The notes below the pieces were generated by a model, which saw nothing but the letters and a program-made list of their open reading frames with translations, had not been told where the DNA came from and made no database searches. From contig NZ_JARXVE010000005.1 in the NCBI RefSeq assembly GCF_029893345.1, positions 310,001 through 374,000 of the forward strand: a stretch of 64,000 bases of DNA, given 5' to 3'. A program made the translations under genes and the position numbers. The stretch's first letter is position 1. Every line of letters starts with the position of its first letter. Source of the stretch: Mycolicibacterium frederiksbergense (GTDB lineage: Bacteria > Actinomycetota > Actinomycetes > Mycobacteriales > Mycobacteriaceae). This document shows positions 25,729-34,374 of the stretch, piece by piece.

Positions 25729-27110
25729 GTGTGAAAGATATCGCTCAAACCGCACCGACGGATCTGAGCAGCAAAGCAAACCGCCACCTGTGGGGACATT
25801 TCTCCCGCCACGGGGAAGGCATCACCCCGCCGATCATCACCCGCGGCGAGGGAGTCCGGATCTTCGACGATGCCGGCAAGAGCTACATCGACGGCCTGAG
25901 CGGCCTGTTCGTGGTCCAGGTCGGCCACGGGCGCAAGGAACTGGCCGAGGCAGCCGCCAAGCAGGCAGAGAAACTGTCCTTCTTCCCGCTGTGGTCCTAC
26001 GCCACTCCGCCGGCCATCGAGCTGGCCGATCGGGTCGCCGCATACGCGCCCGGCGACCTGAACCGGGTGTTCTTCACCACCGGCGGCGGCGAGGCCGTCG
26101 AGAGCGCCTGGAAACTGGCCAAGCAGTACTTCAAGCTGACCGGCAAACCCGGTAAGCACAAAGTGGTTTCGCGCTCGATCGCCTATCACGGCACCCCGCA
26201 GGGCGCCCTGGCGATCACCGGCATCCCGGCCTTCAAGGCTCCGTTCGAGCCGCTGACCCCGGGTGGGTTCCGCGCCCCGAACACCAACTTCTACCGGGCG
26301 CCGGCCGAGTTCGCGCACGACGAGAAGGCATTCGGCCGGTACTGCGCCGACCGGATCGCCGAGGCCATCGAGTTCGAGGGTCCCGAGACCGTCGCCGCGG
26401 TGTTCCTGGAGCCGGTGCAGAACGCCGGCGGCTGCTTCCCGCCGCCGCCCGGATACTTCGAGCGGGTCCGCGAGATCTGCGACGAGTACGACGTGCTGCT
26501 GGTCTCCGACGAGGTGATCTGCGCCTACGGCCGGATCGGTTCGATGTTCGCCTGCGACGATTTCGGGTATGTCCCCGACATCATCACCAGCGCCAAGGGC
26601 CTGACCTCGGGCTACTCGCCGCTGGGCGCGATGATCGCCCACGACCGGTTGTTCGAGCCGTTCAACGATGGCCAGACCGTGTTCGGCCATGGCTACACCT
26701 TTGGCGGACACCCGGTTTCGTCGGCGGTCGCGCTGGCCAACCTGGACATCTTCGAGCGCGAGGGCATCAACGCCCACGTCAAGGAGATGGCCCCGGCGTT
26801 CCGGGCCACCCTGGAGAAGCTCTACGACCTGCCGATCGTCGGCGACGTTCGCGGTGAGGGTTTCTTCTACGGCATCGAGCTGGTGAAGGACAAGACCACC
26901 AAGGAAACGTTCAACGACGAAGAGTCCGAGCGGCTGCTGCGCGGTTTCCTGACCCCGGCACTGTGGGACGCCGGGCTGTACTGCCGCGCCGACGACCGTG
27001 GCGACCCAGTGGTGCAGCTGGCCCCGCCGCTGATCAGCGGGCAGGCCGAGTTCGACGCGATCTACGAGATCCTGCACGGCGTGCTGAGCGAAGCCGGCAA
27101 GCTGCTGTAG
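25725..27110 (+). CDS. Class III pyridoxal-phosphate aminotransferase (Rv3329-like)
   Basis: A 461-residue omega-aminotransferase. The class III signature is clear: LLVSDEVICAYGRIGSMFACDDFGYVPDIIT with the PLP Lys in SAKGLTSGYSPLGAMI. FTTGGGEAVESAWKLAKQY and FGHGYTFGGHPVSSAVAL are further family motifs. Members transaminate putrescine, beta-alanine, GABA or similar amines with pyruvate or 2-oxoglutarate. The ATG overlaps the Lrp stop, so expression is coupled. It is the positional counterpart of M. tuberculosis Rv3329 beside sigJ, here drawn into an amine-catabolism island. Confidence 0.92.
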   Translation: MSVKDIAQTAPTDLSSKANRHLWGHFSRHGEGITPPIITRGEGVRIFDDAGKSYIDGLSGLFVVQVGHGRKELAEAAAKQAEKLSFFPLWSYATPPAIELADRVAAYAPGDLNRVFFTTGGGEAVESAWKLAKQYFKLTGKPGKHKVVSRSIAYHGTPQGALAITGIPAFKAPFEPLTPGGFRAPNTNFYRAPAEFAHDEKAFGRYCADRIAEAIEFEGPETVAAVFLEPVQNAGGCFPPPPGYFERVREICDEYDVLLVSDEVICAYGRIGSMFACDDFGYVPDIITSAKGLTSGYSPLGAMIAHDRLFEPFNDGQTVFGHGYTFGGHPVSSAVALANLDIFEREGINAHVKEMAPAFRATLEKLYDLPIVGDVRGEGFFYGIELVKDKTTKETFNDEESERLLRGFLTPALWDAGLYCRADDRGDPVVQLAPPLISGQAEFDAIYEILHGVLSEAGKLL

Positions 27111-27133
27111 TTCCTGGTTCGTGAGTTCGACTT

Positions 27134-27167
27134 CTTGGGCGCGTCAACATTTGTTGACGCGCCCAAG
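27134..27167 (+). terminator. Strong intrinsic-type hairpin after the aminotransferase
   Basis: Perfect 16-bp arms (27134-27149 and 27152-27167) enclose a TT loop and are followed by ATCGTTTATA. It is 23 nt after the stop codon and ends the lrp-aminotransferase transcript. Confidence 0.85.
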
Positions 27168-27377
27168 ATCGTTTATACGACGGGCATTCAGCTATCGCGC
27201 GGACCAGCAAAGATAGCCATAAAGCCTTTACAAGGCGCGAACAGATGGTTAGTCTAAGTAACCACCACATATGGCTACTCTTTGATCGCGCTGGAACCTG
27301 TTCTAATTGCTACCCGCCAGTAGCTGGCGCATTGACAAGAGGCAGCCACAGCATGCAATTTCAGCATTGGGGCGGAT

Positions 27378-27845
27378 TTGCACGAGTTCGACGACATTGA
27401 GCAGAAAAGCTGGCGCGACTTCCTCGAATCGTCATCACAGTTGCTCAACATTCTGAACCGAACACTCATAGAGCGACATGGGCTCAAGTTGGCCGACGTG
27501 ATGCTGCTGCAGCTGCTCGCCACGTCCCGTGGCGGATCTGTGCGGATGGGCGACCTGTCCAACGCGCTGATGCTGATACCGAGTCGACTCACTCAACAGG
27601 CCCGCCGGCTCGAGGCGCTGGGCCTGATCCGGCGCAGCGCCAGCGAGGGTGATCGTCGCGGTGTGGTCGCCACGATCACCGGTGATGGCCTGGCACAGGC
27701 CAAACACGCATTGGCGACATACGCGCGTTTCGTCCGCAAAAATTATCTCAATCCGCTGTCACGCCAACAGATGACGGCCCTCGGCGACAGCAGTCGACGC
27801 ATCAGTTCCGCACTCAAGGACACCGAACCGAACGCCAAATACTGA
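27378..27845 (+). CDS. MarR-family transcriptional regulator (copy 1)
   Basis: A 155-residue winged-helix regulator: recognition-helix area SNALMLIPSRLTQQARRLEALGLIRR, wing SEGDRRGVVATIT. A TTG start at 27378 is used because no better in-frame start exists. Its C-terminal LSRQQMTALGDSSRRISSALK is nearly the same as the end of the second MarR gene at 29.9-30.4 kb, so the two are paralogues. It is followed by a hairpin and then, convergently, a GjpA-like fragment. The target is unknown. Confidence 0.85.
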   Translation: MHEFDDIEQKSWRDFLESSSQLLNILNRTLIERHGLKLADVMLLQLLATSRGGSVRMGDLSNALMLIPSRLTQQARRLEALGLIRRSASEGDRRGVVATITGDGLAQAKHALATYARFVRKNYLNPLSRQQMTALGDSSRRISSALKDTEPNAKY

Positions 27846-27893
27846 TCGAATTGCGCTGTGCAATATCGCCTTTGAACCAAACCCACAAACACA

Positions 27894-27928
27894 GTCGGCC
27901 CTCGCCAGAACCGCTGGAGAGGGCCGAC
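27894..27928. terminator. Hairpin between the convergent marR copy and GjpA fragment
   Basis: Perfect 10-bp arms GTCGGCCCTC and GAGGGCCGAC are separated by 15 nt. Its location between convergent genes suggests bidirectional termination. Confidence 0.6.
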
Positions 27929-27943
27929 CGTCGTTATTGTGGG

Positions 27944-28372
27944 TTAGCTTTCGCTCCCCGAACCGCTTTCGGAGCCGGCGTCGCTGCCGCCTCCGCTGGT
28001 GGCGCCCACCCGGTGCTTGCCGGGTTTGGTCTTCATCATCTTGTTGAGATTGTCGCCGACCTTCTGCAGGTTCGACTGCGTCTGATCACCGGCCTCTTTG
28101 ATCTTCCGCTGGAGTTGCTTGGCGGTGTTGTCGACGTGCAGACTCCCCCCGGCCCGGCGGTTGGCGTTGTCACTGACCGTGCCCACCGCGGGACCACCAT
28201 CCGAAGCGGCCCCGGTGCTCTCGCCGGTACCGCTCGACGGCGCCTGCAGTGACATCCGTGCTGCAGCGTCCGATGCTGGCGCGGGGGCCGGGGGTACGTC
28301 CAGACTGAACGTCGTCGCGCCCTGACCGGGCACGTCGGCGACGGTCTTCGCCGAAGCCGGTTGCTCACATCG
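27944..28372 (-). pseudogene. C-terminal fragment of a GjpA-type porin-like protein
   Basis: The minus-strand frame is open from about 28411 to the stop at 27944 and carries only the low-complexity end of a protein: Pro/Ala-rich DVPPAPAPASDA, an amphipathic Lys-rich helix (AKQLQRKIKEAGDQTQSNLQK) and a Gly/Ser/acidic tail. This is the same layout as the C-terminus of the intact GjpA-like protein at 31.8-33.0 kb (helix with KSLKGIRGDIEKSVKKVSD, then a Ser/Lys/Asp tail). No signal peptide or porin-like N-terminal domain precedes it. It is best read as a decayed paralogue, though a short expressed ORF from a GTG at 28333 cannot be excluded. Confidence 0.5.
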
Positions 28373-28858
28373 GCGTTTTGGCTGGTCGTCCAGCCAGCGA
28401 TAGCTGTCGCGTCAAACTTCCGACCGGCCCGCAGTAGTTCAGTTCGGAACTATGTCGTTTTCCTAATATGAAACATGTTCTTCTTCGCAGAAACGTTTGC
28501 GCACAATCGCCCACTTACGGCTCTACCTCGCCACATTTGCGTTGGTCGAAGTTGCTACCGAGTGGCGCCTGGTAATGCGTCTCATATTCGGCTATGCCCG
28601 GACAGCGCGAACCTGGTTGTTGCACATAGCTTTTCAATCGAGCATGTCAACAAACGTCGAGGCAGGCTAAACTGCGCTACGGGGGGCGGAGCCGTTGTGA
28701 CGCAGTGTGATCTTGGACAATTACTCTTCGTTGGTGACCTAGGTGACCCTGGTTCCGTCCCCCGCCTTCTTGCGCGCTTCCCGCGCGAAATGGCATTCCG
28801 GCAGAACAAGTTCGAGTAACGCCCTGCCGGAATGCGGTTTCGGCGTCAGACTGGCAGC
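28373..28858. other. Gene-poor, relatively AT-rich region
   Basis: No convincing coding sequence lies between the GjpA fragment and the strictosidine-synthase-like gene. Short open frames (for example 28475-28819 on the plus strand) have irregular codon use and no recognisable motif. The region is less GC-rich than its neighbours (several AT tracts at 28440-28500) and ends in a 12-bp-arm hairpin at 28793-28835. It looks like eroded or inserted DNA. Confidence 0.5.
28793..28835. repeat. 12-bp perfect inverted repeat (hairpin) upstream of SMP-30-like gene
   Basis: Arms GCATTCCGGCAG (28793-28804) and CTGCCGGAATGC (28824-28835) pair perfectly around a 19-nt loop. It could be a terminator or a 5'-leader structure. 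An ATG at 28832 lies inside the right arm, which favours the GTG at 28859 as the true start of the next gene. Confidence 0.65.
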
Positions 28859-29863
28859 GTGCCGCGCAAGCCCGCCATCGATCCCGTCCGCTGGCGGCCG
28901 CCGCCGGTAGATCCATTTCCGGATTTCGGCCCCACCGAACTCACCGTGGTGCCGATGCCCGGCGACAAACCCGAGGATGTCGTCGCCGATGCCGGAGGAC
29001 AGCTGTGGACCGGACTGGTCGACGGCCGCATCGTGCGGGTGTCCCCCGAGGGCGCCACGACGGTTGTCGCGAACACCGGCGGACGCCCGCTCGGATTGCA
29101 CGTCGCACGCGATGGGCGGGTACTGATCTGCGACAGCCACCGCGGGTTGCTCGCCCTGGACCCCGGCACCGGTACATTGTCCACGCTCGCCGAATCGGTC
29201 GACGGTCGGCCTTTGACGTTCTGCTCGAATGTAACCGAAACGGCCGATGGCACAATCTATTTCACCGAGTCGACGAGCAAGTTCCACTACGAGCACTTTC
29301 CCGGGGCCATCCTGGAGGCGCGCGGGCTGGGCAGCCTGTTCCGACTCGGGGCCGACGGCACGGTGACCACCCTGGTCGAGGGGCTGTATTTCGCCAACGG
29401 CGTGACGTTGACCGCCGACGAGTCGGCGTTGGTGTTCGCCGAGACGCAGGCGCGCCGGCTGTCCAAGTACTGGCTGACCGGGCCGCAGTCCGGCACCGTC
29501 ACCCCGCTGGCGGTACACCTGCCCGGAATGCCCGACAACATCTCCACCGGCCCTGACGGCAAGATCTGGGTCGCGATGGTCAGCCCGGTCAACGTGGCGG
29601 AGAAGCTGACTCCCCGAGCACCTGCGCTGCGCCGGCTGGTGTGGCGACTGCCCGATGCGTTAATGCCCAAGATCAATTCGCAGGTGTGGGTGGCGGCGTT
29701 CGATCCCGACACCGGGGCGCCCGTCGCCGGTATCCGCATGCGGCATCCGGACTTCGGCACCGTCACCGGGGTGGTCGAAACGGGCGGCCGACTGTGGATG
29801 TCCAGCATCGGGTTTCCCGCGTTGGCCCACACCGAAGCCCGGGAAATCCCACTCACCCGTTAG
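28859..29863 (+). CDS. SMP-30/strictosidine-synthase-like beta-propeller hydrolase
   Basis: About 334 residues forming a six-bladed propeller of the gluconolactonase/strictosidine-synthase-like group. Blade signatures include EDVVADAGGQLWTGLVDGRI, RPLGLHVARDGRVLICDSHRG, FCSNVTETADGTIYFTEST and LYFANGVTLTADESALVFAET. Acidic and Asn residues typical of the central calcium site are present (Asn in FCSNV, Asn in FANGV). It probably hydrolyses a lactone or ester; the substrate is unknown. The GTG at 28859 (VPRKPAIDPVRW) fits family N-termini better than the ATG 27 nt upstream. Confidence 0.82.
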   Translation: MPRKPAIDPVRWRPPPVDPFPDFGPTELTVVPMPGDKPEDVVADAGGQLWTGLVDGRIVRVSPEGATTVVANTGGRPLGLHVARDGRVLICDSHRGLLALDPGTGTLSTLAESVDGRPLTFCSNVTETADGTIYFTESTSKFHYEHFPGAILEARGLGSLFRLGADGTVTTLVEGLYFANGVTLTADESALVFAETQARRLSKYWLTGPQSGTVTPLAVHLPGMPDNISTGPDGKIWVAMVSPVNVAEKLTPRAPALRRLVWRLPDALMPKINSQVWVAAFDPDTGAPVAGIRMRHPDFGTVTGVVETGGRLWMSSIGFPALAHTEAREIPLTR

Positions 29864-29887
29864 TCCTCTGCGCAGGCCAGACATCGG

Positions 29888-30427
29888 TTATGAGACAGAA
29901 GACAGACCTCTGCGTTTCCCGGTATTGCGTTTCCGGACATCGCCTTTGAGGGCATCGCCGACGCGTCTGGTGCTGTCCCCCAACGCGGTCATCTGGCCTC
30001 GGGTCAGTGGTGCCAGATACTGCCGCCGCACGATCGCGGCGTAGGTTCGCAGCGCAGGCCGCAGGTATTCCTGCCCCTTTCGGGTGATCCCGACAACGAC
30101 CATTCGCCTGTCTTCGCGGCTACGAACCCTGCGCACCAGACCGTGATCCTCCAACCGGCGTACCAGCCAGCTGACCCGGCTTGGCGAGAGCACCAATGCC
30201 TCTGCCAAAGAACCTATTCGCTCGCACCGACGAGGGGCCGAATTGAGCCGGTGAAGGATCTGCACGTCGGGAAACGTGAGGTCGTGTTTTGCGACGAGGG
30301 CGTCATCAATCTCCTGGTACAGCAGTTCCGCTGATTCGCCATAGCGCATCCAGTTCCGCCACTCGTCGTCACTGAGATCCATCGGTCCTTGAACAGGGCT
30401 CTGCTCCTGAAATGCAACTTCCGACAT
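29888..30427 (-). CDS. MarR-family transcriptional regulator (copy 2)
   Basis: A 179-residue winged-helix regulator. It has an N-terminal extension, the DNA-binding core AEALVLSPSRVSWLVRRLEDHGLVRR, wing REDRRMVVVGIT, and the C-terminal LTRGQMTALGDSTRRVGDALK shared with MarR copy 1. It is convergent with the SMP-30-like gene and divergent from the AraC-family gene. Function is unknown; the duplicate pair brackets the GjpA fragment and the propeller gene. Confidence 0.87.
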   Translation of the reverse strand: MSEVAFQEQSPVQGPMDLSDDEWRNWMRYGESAELLYQEIDDALVAKHDLTFPDVQILHRLNSAPRRCERIGSLAEALVLSPSRVSWLVRRLEDHGLVRRVRSREDRRMVVVGITRKGQEYLRPALRTYAAIVRRQYLAPLTRGQMTALGDSTRRVGDALKGDVRKRNTGKRRGLSSVS

Positions 30428-30565
30428 CGCGCCGCAACAACTCCTTCATAGACGGGATGCCGACCGCGCATCCCGGTGGATTTCCGACCCCGAGATCAGA
30501 ACGCAGCAAAGGAATGTGGTCTATGCAGTTTGGGACACCCCGTCGACGCCCTACACTGCTGCGTC

Positions 30566-31507
30566 ATGGACGTGCCGGTAGTTCGGACGCGGATCACGCA
30601 GCTCGAGGATCTGGGCGACGCGGTCAACCAGGCCGGGCTGAGTGCGTTCCAGCTGTCGCGCGAATCTCCCAGCGGCACTCTGATACACGCCGCCCACGAT
30701 GGGGTGGCGCTGAGTGCGGGCCACTTCGAGAGCCGGGTGCAGATCCGTGGCGCACTGTCCCACGACGCACTGTCGATCGCGGTCGGTCTACGGATACCGC
30801 CTAGAAATCGGCTTTTATTGCGAGACATCGACAGCGGGGTCGTTACGGCGTTTCGCGCCGGTGATGAGCATGAGGCATTTCACGACGCCAACTCCCTGTA
30901 CGCCGTCGTTTCGCTCAGCGAGGAGACACTGGAACGCGAGCTGGAGCGCTACGGATTGATCCTGTCCCGCACCACTTTTCGTAGCACCGGCTTTCACCCG
31001 CAGCCGTTGGCACGAACACACCTCACCACGATCTCGGCTTTCCTGGGCCGCCTGATCCAGGATGACGGCCAGAGCCGACTCGAATCCGGTGCGCTCGCCG
31101 ATATCGTCGCGGCATTCATCGGCCATTTCGCCCAACAGTCGGCACCGCTGCCGTTGCAACCCCTGAGGGAGCGCCAACGAATCGTCGAGTTGACCCGTAC
31201 ACACATTGACCAGAACCTCGGTCAACATCTCGCCACAGAAGACCTCGCGCGTCGCGCGGGTGTGTCCCGGCGTACCCTCGCCAGGTCATTCGACGAAACA
31301 CTCGGCGAGTCACCGCATGCGTACATCGCACGGATGCGCCTGCATCACATCCGGTCAGACCTGCTTGCCACCGACCGTCAGCTTGCGACGATCGCTGACG
31401 TCTCCAACCAGTGGGGCATCAGCGAACTCGGCCGCATGTCGGCCAGGTACCGCGCCCTGTTCGGCGAACTACCATCGCAAACCCGACTGCGCGGGCCGCA
31501 ACGATAA
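30566..31507 (+). CDS. AraC-family transcriptional regulator
   Basis: A 313-residue regulator with a variable N-terminal sensing region and a C-terminal AraC/XylS DNA-binding domain (about residues 210-305). The two helix-turn-helix motifs are visible: LATEDLARRAGVSRRTLARSFDETLGESPHAYIARMRLHHIRSDLL and a second, partly degenerate one around ATIADVSNQWGISELGRMSARYRALFGELPS. The ATG at 30566 lies 8 nt after TACACT. It precedes gjpA on the same strand by 251 bp and may control it. Confidence 0.87.
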   Translation: MDVPVVRTRITQLEDLGDAVNQAGLSAFQLSRESPSGTLIHAAHDGVALSAGHFESRVQIRGALSHDALSIAVGLRIPPRNRLLLRDIDSGVVTAFRAGDEHEAFHDANSLYAVVSLSEETLERELERYGLILSRTTFRSTGFHPQPLARTHLTTISAFLGRLIQDDGQSRLESGALADIVAAFIGHFAQQSAPLPLQPLRERQRIVELTRTHIDQNLGQHLATEDLARRAGVSRRTLARSFDETLGESPHAYIARMRLHHIRSDLLATDRQLATIADVSNQWGISELGRMSARYRALFGELPSQTRLRGPQR

Positions 31508-31715
31508 CGAACCCCGGACTGCAACCGGCCGCGGGCCGGAGTGGTCGACTTGGGTTCGCAAGCGACATATTTGAATCTTAGAGCTTCCTGAGAGCTACCG
31601 ATCGATCTGGCCGAATGCGAAAACCCCAGTTCACTGGGCATTGCGCGAGGTGGTTGACGCGTTGAACTTGCATCGAATTTCCCCGCTGTTGTGTTCCTAG
31701 AGCCTTTCGCCCCGC

Positions 31716-31750
31716 TACCTTCTGGTCGTCTCAGCCCGTTCCAGGAAGGA
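31716..31750 (+). promoter_or_regulatory. gjpA promoter -10 (TACCTT) and ribosome site
   Basis: TACCTT at 31716-31721 is followed by a leader of about 30 nt with AGGAAGGA at 31743-31750. That ribosome site, 8 nt before the TTG at 31759, decides the start codon. The rest of the 251-bp gap has only small hairpins, such as CCCAG-TTCA-CTGGG at 31625-31638. Confidence 0.5.
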
Positions 31751-31758
31751 ACCACATC

Positions 31759-33012
31759 TTGCAACTCTCCCTACGGCCCTATGTGACGGCCGGTGTGGCT
31801 CTGGTGGGTGCCGGCGTCATCGCCGCGACGCCCATTGCGCCTCCCCCACTCGCGACCTCGGCCACCCACGTCTCAACCGCATCCGTCGCCCTCACCGCGG
31901 CAGTCGATCCCATCACTCGCTGGGGGCAGGTCATCGGAGACATTACGGAAGACATCGGCGAACTCGCCGATTTCTACATGCAGCGACCGCTGCCGATCGC
32001 CACTGCGATGGCCAACAACCTGCAGACGTACGCCGGAATGTATGCCACCGCGCTGCCCGCCACGGCCACCAACCTGCAGAACTGGGCAACCGGGGTCATG
32101 GGTCCTGCGATCCAGAAGGCCATCGGAGAACTGCTAGCCGGACAGCCTCAGCAAGCGGCGGCCACCTTCAACGGCGGGCTGACCGCTGTGATGTTCGCCC
32201 TGCTGCCTGCGATGAAACTGATCGATATCCCGCGCTTGATGATCGATCACGCCACCCTACTGGTGAAAGAAGTAGTCAGCGTTCCGGTCATGTCGCAACT
32301 CATGTTGCCCCTTACGTTGACGTCTATGGCGATCAGTACGCTCGGCGCGAGCGCCCAGGAAGCACTCGACGCCTTCGAAGCCGGTGACCCCATCGGGGGA
32401 CTGACCGCCATCGCCAATATCCCCGCCAACTTGGCCAACGGGCAGCTCAACTACTTCTTGGACTTTAGTTATTGGGGATCCTGCGGGTGCAAGCCCACCG
32501 GCGGCTGGGTCTTCAGTCAGCTCATCAAACTGCCGCGAGCGATCGCGGACAAACTCGCGATCCCGACAACCGCCGCCCTCACCACGACGGCCAAGCTGCC
32601 CACGGCAACCGATATCGTCGTCGACGCCGAACCTGCGCCCACCGCTCCTGCTGGGCCGGAGTTTGCTCCGGTCTCGGCTCCCGATCCGGCACCCGCGGCG
32701 GACGCCACAGCACCCAAGCCCGACGTCGCCGCAGTAAACGCCAGTTCCCAAGGCGCGACGAATCTTTCGGTGGACATGAGGGCCGAACCCGGCAAGGCCG
32801 TAACCACCGTGGCCCGCCCAGAGCAGCGCCTGAAGGCCACCTTGCAGAACGCCGCCGATCAGGCGGACAAGAGCCTCAAGGGAATTCGCGGCGACATCGA
32901 GAAGTCCGTCAAGAAGGTCAGCGACCGCATCGCCAACGCCGGTAAGAAGAAGGAGGCCGCCAGCAGCACCGCCGCCTCCAACAAGACCGACAAGACCGGC
33001 AGCGACGACTAA
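31759..33012 (+). CDS. gjpA: Secreted GjpA-type outer-membrane porin-like protein
   Basis: A 417-residue exported protein beginning MQLSLRPYVTAGVALVGAGV, the stereotyped signal sequence of the mycobacterial family annotated as outer membrane porin GjpA. The region from about residue 40 to 285 is the conserved helical domain (AVDPITRWGQVIGDITEDIGELADFY... YFLDFSYWGSCGCKPTGGWVF with two close Cys). A Pro/Ala-rich linker follows, then a Lys-rich amphipathic helix and a Ser/Lys/Asp tail. The start is TTG, set by AGGAAGGA. Pore activity has been claimed for a Gordonia relative; for mycobacterial members it is an assumption. A fragment of a paralogue lies at 28 kb. Confidence 0.75.
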   Translation: MQLSLRPYVTAGVALVGAGVIAATPIAPPPLATSATHVSTASVALTAAVDPITRWGQVIGDITEDIGELADFYMQRPLPIATAMANNLQTYAGMYATALPATATNLQNWATGVMGPAIQKAIGELLAGQPQQAAATFNGGLTAVMFALLPAMKLIDIPRLMIDHATLLVKEVVSVPVMSQLMLPLTLTSMAISTLGASAQEALDAFEAGDPIGGLTAIANIPANLANGQLNYFLDFSYWGSCGCKPTGGWVFSQLIKLPRAIADKLAIPTTAALTTTAKLPTATDIVVDAEPAPTAPAGPEFAPVSAPDPAPAADATAPKPDVAAVNASSQGATNLSVDMRAEPGKAVTTVARPEQRLKATLQNAADQADKSLKGIRGDIEKSVKKVSDRIANAGKKKEAASSTAASNKTDKTGSDD

Positions 33013-33027
33013 AGCCGCTCCAAAAAA

Positions 33028-33059
33028 CGGTGGCCCCCGCCCTCCGGTGGGGGCCACCG
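33028..33059 (+). terminator. GC-rich hairpin after gjpA
   Basis: 11-bp arms CGGTGGCCCCC and GGGGGCCACCG enclose a 10-nt loop, beginning 15 nt after the gjpA stop. It has no U tract, as is usual for mycobacterial terminators. Confidence 0.75.
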
Positions 33060-33145
33060 CCATATACCCATCTTTAACATCAGTCACACGAGTCACAGCG
33101 TGGCAAACCGGAAATCCGGGCCGCGTCGCCTAACCTTCGGACACG

Positions 33146-34357
33146 ATGGCGACCTTGCGGAGGACTACCCAGCGTGCGGTTTCAGTGCTGGCAGCACTGA
33201 CCATGGTGACGGCACCCCTGATCACCGCCGGGGTGGCCAACGCCGACCCGGCCCCGGACTGCCCGTACAAGGTGACCACTCCCCCGGCGGTCGACTCCTC
33301 CGAGGTACCCAAGCCGGGCGAGGTCGCACCGGGCCCACTACCGGTTCCGGCCAAGACGATTGGCGGCGAGGCGCTGTCGGGCTGCGGCATCGTCACCGCA
33401 CCCGACACCCCGCCGCTGCCCAACGACGTATCGGCCGAGGCGTGGCTGGTTGCCGATCTCGATACCGGTGACATCATCGCGGCCCGCGATCCGCACGGCC
33501 GTCACCGGCCGGCCAGCATCATCAAGGTGCTGGTCGCCACCGCCGCGCTCAACGAGCTCAACCTGAACAAGCTCGTCGCGGGCACCCAGGACGACGCGAA
33601 CTCCGAGGGCACCCGGGTCGGCGTCGGCCCCGGCGGCCAGTACACGATCAACGATTTGCTGCACGGACTGCTGATGCACTCCGGCAATGACGCCGCGCAC
33701 GCACTGGCGGCTCAACTCGGCGGGATGGACCCCGCGCTGCAGAAGCTCAACATCCTGGCCGGCCAGCTCGGTGGCCGCGACACCCGGGCGGCCACCCCCT
33801 CGGGCCTGGACGGTCCGGGCATGAGCACCTCGGCCTACGACATCGGGCTGTTCTACCGCTACGCCTGGCAGAACCCGGTATTCGCCGACATCGTCCGCAC
33901 CGAGACCTTCGACTTCCCCGGCCGCGACGGCAATCCGTCCTACCCGGTGGAAAACGACAACAGGCTGCTCTACAACTACCCCGGCGCCCTGGGCGGCAAG
34001 ACCGGGTACACCGATGACGCCGGGCAGACCTTCGTCGGCGCGGCCGAACGCGACGGCCGTCGCCTGGTAGCGGTGCTGATGAAGGGCACCCGGGTGCCGA
34101 TCGCGCCGTGGGAGCAGGCCGCGCATCTGCTCGACTACGGTTTCGCCACCCCGCCGGGCACCAAGGTCGGCACGCTCGTCGACCCCGACCCAGCGCTGAA
34201 GCCCAAGCCGGTCGAAACCCCAGCCGCACAGGCAGCTTCGGTGCTGCCGCCGGCGGACGCCCTGCCGGTGCGGGTGGGCGTGGCGGTGGTCGGGGCGGTC
34301 ATCGTGTTCATGCTGATGATGGGTGCCCGGTCGCTGAACCGCCGCACCGTGCGCTGA
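33146..34357 (+). CDS. dacB1: D-alanyl-D-alanine carboxypeptidase (penicillin-binding protein, S11)
   Basis: A 403-residue exported DD-carboxypeptidase that trims peptidoglycan stem peptides. It has a signal peptide (cleavage after about AGVANA), then the S11 peptidase domain with Ser124-x-x-Lys127 (PASIIK), Ser179-Gly-Asn181 (HSGND) and Lys-Thr-Gly at about 285 (GGKTGYT). A Pro-rich stretch and a C-terminal membrane helix (VGVAVVGAVIVFMLMM) anchor it. Length and motifs match Rv3330 DacB1. TAACCT lies 9 nt before the ATG, giving a very short leader. Confidence 0.95.
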   Translation: MATLRRTTQRAVSVLAALTMVTAPLITAGVANADPAPDCPYKVTTPPAVDSSEVPKPGEVAPGPLPVPAKTIGGEALSGCGIVTAPDTPPLPNDVSAEAWLVADLDTGDIIAARDPHGRHRPASIIKVLVATAALNELNLNKLVAGTQDDANSEGTRVGVGPGGQYTINDLLHGLLMHSGNDAAHALAAQLGGMDPALQKLNILAGQLGGRDTRAATPSGLDGPGMSTSAYDIGLFYRYAWQNPVFADIVRTETFDFPGRDGNPSYPVENDNRLLYNYPGALGGKTGYTDDAGQTFVGAAERDGRRLVAVLMKGTRVPIAPWEQAAHLLDYGFATPPGTKVGTLVDPDPALKPKPVETPAAQAASVLPPADALPVRVGVAVVGAVIVFMLMMGARSLNRRTVR

Positions 34358-34374
34358 CGCGCGACACCCGTACT

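Noticed and set aside
27111..27377. Search for a tRNA or attachment site near the 27.1-kb terminator
   Set aside because: No cloverleaf-like arms or CCA-type end could be found; the region holds a terminator and sparse upstream sequence of marR.
28475..28819. Possible 114-residue gene in the gene-poor pocket
   Set aside because: No ribosome site, mixed codon usage and no recognisable motif; kept as a region note only.
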